Positions 59,049-64,000 of a stretch of 64,000 nt of DNA are shown here, piece after piece. Both the position numbers and the translations under genes were made by a program. This DNA is from CAWAHD01 sp963781785 (GTDB lineage: Bacteria; Planctomycetota; Planctomycetia; Isosphaerales; Isosphaeraceae). Where the stretch lies: the NCBI GenBank assembly GCA_963781785.1, contig CAWAHD010000005.1:496001-560000 (forward strand), given 5' to 3'. Numbering within the stretch: the first letter of the stretch is position 1; each line of letters begins with the position of its first letter. Below the pieces are notes generated by a model. It was not told the origin of the DNA. It worked only from the letters and a program-made list of their open reading frames with translations, and made no database searches.

Positions 59049-60252
59049 TGGAAATGCTCAAAGAAACCTGCCCGTGGTGCCATAAAGAAGTCAAGGTGGA
59101 AGGCGGACGTGAGCGACGCTACACGTGCTCCTCGTGCAAGAAGGATTTCACCTTCACCCCCGATCCCGTCAAGGCCGGCGAAAAGTCGCCAGACCCGCGA
59201 TCTCCGGTGGCCACTGCTCCAACCTCGGACTTCGTGGAGACACCCTTTGTCAAGGACCTGGTCGACCGCACTCTTGCCTATATCAAGGATGGTCTGCACG
59301 TTCATCTTTGTGGCCCGGCGGGGAGCGGCAAGACCACGCTGGCACTCCACGTGGCGCAGCTTCTCGGGCGTCCGGTGGTGCTGATCAATGGCGACGACGA
59401 GATGGGCACCGCCGACCTGGTGGGAAAGGAGAGTGGCTACAAGCGTAGTTATACGCGTGATGACTACATACACACGGTATTGAAGGTCGAGGAAGAGATG
59501 AAGCCCATGTGGGTGGGAAGGGCCCTCACCGAGGCCTGCCAGAACGGCTGCACCGTGGTCTATGACGAATTCACGCGGTCCCGGCCCGAGGCCAACAACG
59601 TGCTGCTTTCGGTTCTGGAGGAGCGAGTGCTGCCATTACGCGGCAGGAGCATACCCATTCACGCCGATTTTCGAATCATCTTCACCAGCAATCCCGCGGA
59701 GTATGCGGGGGTGCATGGCGCCCAGGACGCCCTCCTGGACCGAATGGTCACGATCCTGGTGAAAGGATTCGACCAGGCGACTGAGGCGGCAATCACCCAG
59801 GAACGCTCGGGCCTTCCGCTGGCGGAGGTCGAACGGATCATCGCGCTGGTCCGGGCCTTTCGCGACGCGGGACTCAAAACCAGCAGTGCCAGCGTTCGTC
59901 CTGCGATCCTGATCTGCCGGATCCTGCGCATGCGCCCGGGCACGCTTACGCCGGCGACTCGGTCTTTGTCCAGACCTGCCGCGACGTGCTCCTTTCCCAG
60001 GCCCGCCGCATGGGCTCAAGCCCGGAGGAGGACCGGCAAAACGAGGAGACTCTGTCACACCTGATCCAGGAGATCTGCGCTCTGCCCGTTCCCGCGACAC
60101 ATCCCAGACCTGAGGCAGCAATCCACGAGCTGGCGCCCGAGAACCTGATGGCGGAGCTGGGCGACGATAAAGAGGTTCAAGAACTCCTGCTTCGGAAAGT
60201 ACGGGAGAAGGGGCTTAGCAAGAAGCTGCTCGCGGAGCTCATGAAGGGCTGA
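59048..60252 (+). CDS. GvpN-like AAA ATPase with zinc ribbon, frameshift near C-terminus
   Basis: Start ATG 59048 after AAGGAGG. A CxxC...CxxC zinc ribbon (C8, C11, C27, C30) leads into a MoxR/GvpN-type ATPase: Walker A GPAGSGKT (89-96), LINGDDEMGTADLVG, Walker B VVYDEFTRSRPEANNVLLSV (about 170-189), and IFTSNPAEYAGVHGAQDALL. The DDEMGTADLVG and SNPAEYAGVH motifs are GvpN hallmarks. Near 59945 the frame shifts and the C-terminal helices (LLSQARRMGSSPEEDRQNEE) run to 60252. No other gas-vesicle gene is in view, so it may be a GvpN paralogue controlled by the signalling operon. Confidence 0.85.
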
Positions 60253-60366
60253 GGCACCCGTTTCCGGCGGAAGTCAAACGCGCGGCCACTTGAAGACGCG
60301 CTCTCCCTTCGCCATGATCATCAAGGCGTCTCGGTGTCTCATGCGCCGGGAGATGAGGAGGTTTCC

Positions 60367-61776
60367 ATGACTCGCTGGACAATCAACGACATTCTGGCCG
60401 GGCGCGTGGAGGTCGGCACGCGCGTCACGGTCGAGGGCTGGCTCCGCACGCGGCGCGACTCCAAGGCGGGGCTCTCGTTCCTCCTCGTGCATGACGGCTC
60501 GTGCTTCGAGCCGATCCAGGTTGTCGCCGAGGCATCGCTCGCGAACTACCAGACCGAGATCCTGCACCTTACCACGCACTGTTCCCTACGGGTCGAGGGC
60601 ACCCTGGCGGAATCAGAGGGCAAGGGTCAGCGCTTCGAGGTGAAGGCCCATCGCGTCCAGGTGATCGGCGGGGTCGAGAACCCCGACAGCTACCCGGTCT
60701 CGGCCAAGCGCCACTCCATGGAACACCTGCGCACTGTGGCACATCTGCGGCCGCGGACCAACACGTTCGGAGCGGTCGCGAGGGTGCGCGACTGCCTGTC
60801 GATGGCCGTGCACCGGTACTTCCACGAACACGGTTTCATCTGGGTGCACACGCCGATCATCACCACCAGCGACGCCGAGGGCGCCGGCGCGATGTTTCGG
60901 GTGTCGACGCTCGATCTCGCCAATCCTCCCAAGAACGAGCACGGAGGCATCGACTTCTCGGCCGATTTCTTCGGAAAACCGGCCAGCTTGACGGTCTCCG
61001 GCCAGCTCAACGTCGAGGCCTACTGCCTGGCGCTCAGCCGGGTCTACACCTTCGGGCCCACGTTCCGCGCCGAGAATTCGAACACCACCCGCCACCTCGC
61101 CGAGTTCTGGATGATCGAGCCCGAGATTGCCTTCGCTGATCTGAATGACAACGCCGACCTCGCCGAAGATTTCCTCAAGAGTCTGTTGCGCTCCGTTCTG
61201 GCCGAGCGGCCCGACGATATGGCTTTCTTCGCCCAGCACATCGACAAGGATTGCATCAACCGGCTCGAGGCTTTTGTTGACGCCAAGTTCGAGCGAATGG
61301 AGTACTCCGACGCCATCAAGGCACTGGAAGCCGCCGTCGCCAAGGGCCACAAGTTCGAGTTCCCCGTGAAGTGGGGCGTCGACCTCCAGTCCGAGCATGA
61401 GCGCTACCTGACCGAGACCCTGATCGGACGGCCCATCGTCGTCATGAACTACCCCAAACAGATCAAGGCGTTCTACATGCGCGTCAATGACGACGGCAAG
61501 ACCGTGGCCGCCATGGACGTGCTCGCTCCCGGCATGGGCGAATTGATCGGCGGCTCGCAGCGCGAGGAGCGCCTCGACGTACTGGACGCACGGCTCGACG
61601 AGATGAAACTTCCCAAAGAACAGTACAACTGGTACCGCGACCTGCGGCGCTATGGCACCGTGCCGCACGCCGGTTTCGGCCTCGGTTTCGAACGGACGGT
61701 CGCCTACATCACCGGCATGGTCAATATCCGCGACGTGATCCCGTTCCCTCGAACGCCCGGCAACGCCGAGTTTTGA
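60367..61776 (+). CDS. asnS: Asparaginyl-tRNA synthetase
   Basis: 469 aa from ATG 60367 after AGGAGG. The N-terminal OB-fold anticodon-binding domain (GTRVTVEGWLRTRRDSKAGL) is followed by the class II catalytic core: motif 2 region FGPTFRAENSNTTRHLAEFW, the GGSQREERLDVL stretch, and motif 3 GFGLGFERTVAYITGM with PFPRTPG at the end. Cytoplasmic; it loads tRNA-Asn. It is a housekeeping gene whose length and motifs look complete. Confidence 0.97.
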   Translation: MTRWTINDILAGRVEVGTRVTVEGWLRTRRDSKAGLSFLLVHDGSCFEPIQVVAEASLANYQTEILHLTTHCSLRVEGTLAESEGKGQRFEVKAHRVQVIGGVENPDSYPVSAKRHSMEHLRTVAHLRPRTNTFGAVARVRDCLSMAVHRYFHEHGFIWVHTPIITTSDAEGAGAMFRVSTLDLANPPKNEHGGIDFSADFFGKPASLTVSGQLNVEAYCLALSRVYTFGPTFRAENSNTTRHLAEFWMIEPEIAFADLNDNADLAEDFLKSLLRSVLAERPDDMAFFAQHIDKDCINRLEAFVDAKFERMEYSDAIKALEAAVAKGHKFEFPVKWGVDLQSEHERYLTETLIGRPIVVMNYPKQIKAFYMRVNDDGKTVAAMDVLAPGMGELIGGSQREERLDVLDARLDEMKLPKEQYNWYRDLRRYGTVPHAGFGLGFERTVAYITGMVNIRDVIPFPRTPGNAEF

Positions 61777-61942
61777 TCGTTCCTCCTGTCTTGACCGGTC
61801 AGCTGGGTCGGGCTATCGTGAGATTGTGACTGTTTTCCAATCCTGACTTCGGGACTGTGCCTGGTCCCATCCATTCGGTCGTCACGCGACCCACTTCGCC
61901 CCCGCGCCGCCTTGATGGGCTGAAATCGGCGCACTTCCACGT

Positions 61943-63046
61943 ATGGCTGATGAACGCATCCGGCGCCAGATCGCCTTTCTGGCCGCCCAGATGATGTATC
62001 ACCGGACCGAATCCGAGTACTTCACCGCCAAACGCAAGGCGGCCCGCCAGCTCGGCGTCGAGTATCGCCACCGGCCGGGCGACCTGCCCACCAACAAGGA
62101 GATCCGCGACCAGATCCAGGCCATGGCCCGGATCCACGAGGGTCCCAAGCGGATTGAGCGGCTGCGCGACATGCGGCTCGATGCACTGCGGATGATGCGA
62201 CTCCTGGCACGGTTCCGGCCCCGGCTGATCGGCAGCGTCCGGACCGGGCATGTCCGCAAATGCTCCGACATCGATCTCCACGTATTCTGTAACAGTGTCG
62301 CGCTGATCACCGACATCCTCATCGAGAACAACTTCCAGTACGACGTTGAGCACAAGCGAATCGTCAAGCACGGCCAGGAGCGAGTCTTCACCCACGTGCA
62401 CGTCTATGACGAGCAGAGCTTCGAGCTCACTGTCTACCCCGAGGACAAGGCGCACTATGTTTTCAAAAGCTCGATCACCGGCAAAGCGATCGAGCGCGCC
62501 TCAATCGCCGAGCTCGAGGCGCTGTTGCGTGAGGAATATCCTGAGATCGGCGTCGACGCCGCCGTCGAGGCCCTCGAAGACCGGATCGACCCGTACCTGC
62601 TTTATCGGGTGCTCCTCGAGCCGCTCGAGGGGGTCAAGCAAAGCGCCCGGCATCACCCTGAGGGAGACGCGCTTTATCACAGCCTCCAAGTTTTCGAGCT
62701 GGCGCGCCAGGAGCGGCCGTACGACGAGGAATTCCTCCTGGCGGCGCTTTTGCACGACGTGGGCAAGGCCATCGACCCATCCGACCATGTCCAGGCCGCC
62801 TTGCAGGCCCTGGAGGGGTCGATCACCGACCGCACGACATGGCTGATCGCCCATCACATGGAGGTCCACGCCCTGCGGACGGGGACGCTGGGCGCGAAGG
62901 CCCGGGCGCGGCTTCAGCAATCCGAGTATTATGACGACCTGATGCTCCTGAGCGAGCTCGATCGCCGCGGGCGGGTCCGTGGAGCGGCCGTCTGCGAGCT
63001 GGAGGAGGCTCTCGAGTTTCTGCGCGATCTCGGACAGGAGGCGTAG
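61943..63046 (+). CDS. Nucleotidyltransferase-HD domain fusion protein
   Basis: 367 aa. N-terminal helices (to about residue 90) precede a Pol-beta-type nucleotidyltransferase motif: LIGSVRTGHVRKCSDIDLHV, with G97-S98 and D109/D111. An HD phosphohydrolase domain follows (about 235-345): HHPEGDALYHSLQVFELA, then LLAALLHDVGKAID (HD at 271-272) and LIAHHMEVHALR. The order resembles the catalytic and HD parts of bacterial tRNA nucleotidyltransferases, but the usual arginine-rich CCA-adding motifs are not visible. Substrate unknown. Confidence 0.78.
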   Translation: MADERIRRQIAFLAAQMMYHRTESEYFTAKRKAARQLGVEYRHRPGDLPTNKEIRDQIQAMARIHEGPKRIERLRDMRLDALRMMRLLARFRPRLIGSVRTGHVRKCSDIDLHVFCNSVALITDILIENNFQYDVEHKRIVKHGQERVFTHVHVYDEQSFELTVYPEDKAHYVFKSSITGKAIERASIAELEALLREEYPEIGVDAAVEALEDRIDPYLLYRVLLEPLEGVKQSARHHPEGDALYHSLQVFELARQERPYDEEFLLAALLHDVGKAIDPSDHVQAALQALEGSITDRTTWLIAHHMEVHALRTGTLGAKARARLQQSEYYDDLMLLSELDRRGRVRGAAVCELEEALEFLRDLGQEA

Positions 63047-63255
63047 CAAGGGTGATGAGCAGTGCGCGTGGCACAGCCCGCGCCGACCGTAACGTCTCTC
63101 AAGGGGCCCCAGGGCGATCGACCATTGGACCGTGGTCAAGCCGCTCGTTACATTGAAGCATTCGTTTCCGGATTAATTAAGGAAGAACCGGAGCTGTCTC
63201 GCGGTAACCCGACCGGGGTGGTTTCGCGCTCGAAGGCGCGGGGGGAGTGCACGTC

Positions 63256-64000
63256 GGTGACGATCCGGCGCCTCATTCTGAGCTATGGCATCGCCGCAGC
63301 CGGCGTGGTCATGGCGGGCCTGTCCCATTGGTGGCTGGGTCCGCTCATAGGCGACTCGCCGCCGGTTCGCCTCTTGCTCGTGATCGTGGTGATGGCCTCG
63401 GCGTGGATCGGCGGGCTTGGCCCAGGTCTGTTCGCCACCGGGCTGGGGCTGCTGGCGATCGTCGCAGCCAACGATGCGCCGGGAGATCTGACGAGCCTCT
63501 TGAACCGGCTCCTCCGGTTCGGATCTCTCGGCCTGTTGATCACGTTTTTGTTCGCCGGACTGCACGCGTACCGGCGCCGGGCGGAATTGACGGCGGAGGA
63601 GCTCCGCGAGAAGGTGTCTGTACTCAATAGCTTTTACGAGTCGTCCGTGATGGCGATGGGCGTCATCGAGCAGACTGAGAACGACACGCGCTTCATCTCC
63701 GCCAACGCTCTGACCGACAAGTTCTTCGGGCTGGCTCCTGGCACGCTGGAGGGAATCGCGGCCTCGAAGCTGCGTGTGCCTCCGGAGATGATGGCGGTCT
63801 GGATCGAGCGGTTCCGTGAGTGCCGGGAGACTGGCCGGCCGGTGCGGTTCGAATACAACCCCCCCTGCCCCTCGAGCCCGGCGTGGGTCGCTGCCACGCT
63901 CACTCCGATGGTCAGGCCCGGCTCGGAACGCGTGCTGTGCTCGTTCATTGTCGAAGACATCACGGAACGCAAGCAGACGGAATCGGACTTGCGCGAGGCC
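63256..64000 (+). CDS. Membrane PAS-domain sensor, partial (window edge)
   Basis: From a GTG at 63256, preceded by GGGGGAG, one frame stays open to the end of the window (248 codons). Four hydrophobic helices (about residues 5-115; SYGIAAAGVVMAGLSHWWLG, LLLVIVVMASAWIGGLGPGL) resemble a DUF4118-type membrane domain. A linker helix (ELTAEELREKVSVLNSFYES) and a PAS domain follow (MGVIEQTENDTRFISANALT), ending with the PAC-type FIVEDITERKQTESDLREA. A kinase or cyclase domain is expected beyond the edge. Confidence 0.82.

Noticed and set aside
59048..60252. Complete gas-vesicle cluster
   Set aside because: Only a GvpN-like ATPase is present; no GvpA, GvpF/L or other gas-vesicle gene occurs in the window.
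60613..61668. Minus-strand open frame of 351 codons
   Set aside because: Antisense to asnS.
1..64000. tRNA, rRNA or CRISPR
   Set aside because: No cloverleaf-like segments with T-loop consensus, no rRNA-like stretches and no regularly spaced short repeats were seen on reading.

Overview
The window looks like chromosomal DNA of a planctomycete, probably close to the Isosphaeraceae. The call rests on clade-typical families: DUF1549/DUF1553 and DUF1501 proteins in one operon with an EF-hand protein, a DUF1559 pseudopilin, a PEP-CTERM protein, a surface protein with an N-terminal LE.R.LLA-like motif, giant secreted multidomain proteins, and a sigma factor with a long C-terminal extension. It is GC-rich. 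I saw no rRNA, tRNA or CRISPR array. At least sixteen frameshifts interrupt otherwise recognisable genes; some are probably real decay and some may be assembly indels.

Layout. 1-3.7 kb: two copies of a REP-associated tyrosine transposase (one broken), an ArsR/SRPBCC operon followed by a dead dihydrofolate-reductase-like gene, and an HNH nuclease pair. 4.5-9.1 kb: a co-directional locus behind a perfect-consensus promoter whose spacer contains ten consecutive C residues. It encodes a Cys-rich exported protein with a double-glycine leader motif, an exported protein of unknown function, a C39-peptidase-like/DUF1573 membrane protein and a pseudopilin. This is the most likely undescribed system here. 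9.1-15.3 kb (minus strand): membrane protein, ankyrin protein, Uma2-LamG fusion, ankyrin remnant and a membrane-anchored ECF sigma factor with TPR-like repeats. An intact-ended IS630 element lies just upstream of the sigma gene. 16.9-25.3 kb: DUF3224, transglutaminase-like/FnIII, nucleotidyltransferase, polytopic membrane protein, aldo/keto reductase, PEP-CTERM.

25.5-46 kb (minus strand): a giant surface protein of over 3,700 residues with Ig-like, RHS-like, dockerin and beta-propeller regions, whose frameshifted tail adds a lysozyme-like remainder and a matrixin. It lost its 5' end to a 4.5-kb transposon carrying four genes, including two different DDE transposases. The same transposon cuts the 3' end of a DUF3494/DUF11-repeat surface protein.

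46.7-54.5 kb: coiled-coil exported protein, small exported protein, REP-like palindromes, then the EF-hand/DUF1501/DUF1549 operon. 54.9-60.3 kb: a tightly overlapping signalling operon with a monooxygenase-fold protein, a CarH-like B12 photosensor (Wx9EH motif), a histidine kinase, a response regulator, a receiver-kinase fusion and a GvpN-like AAA ATPase. 60.4-64 kb: asparaginyl-tRNA synthetase, a nucleotidyltransferase-HD protein and the start of a membrane PAS sensor that runs off the window.
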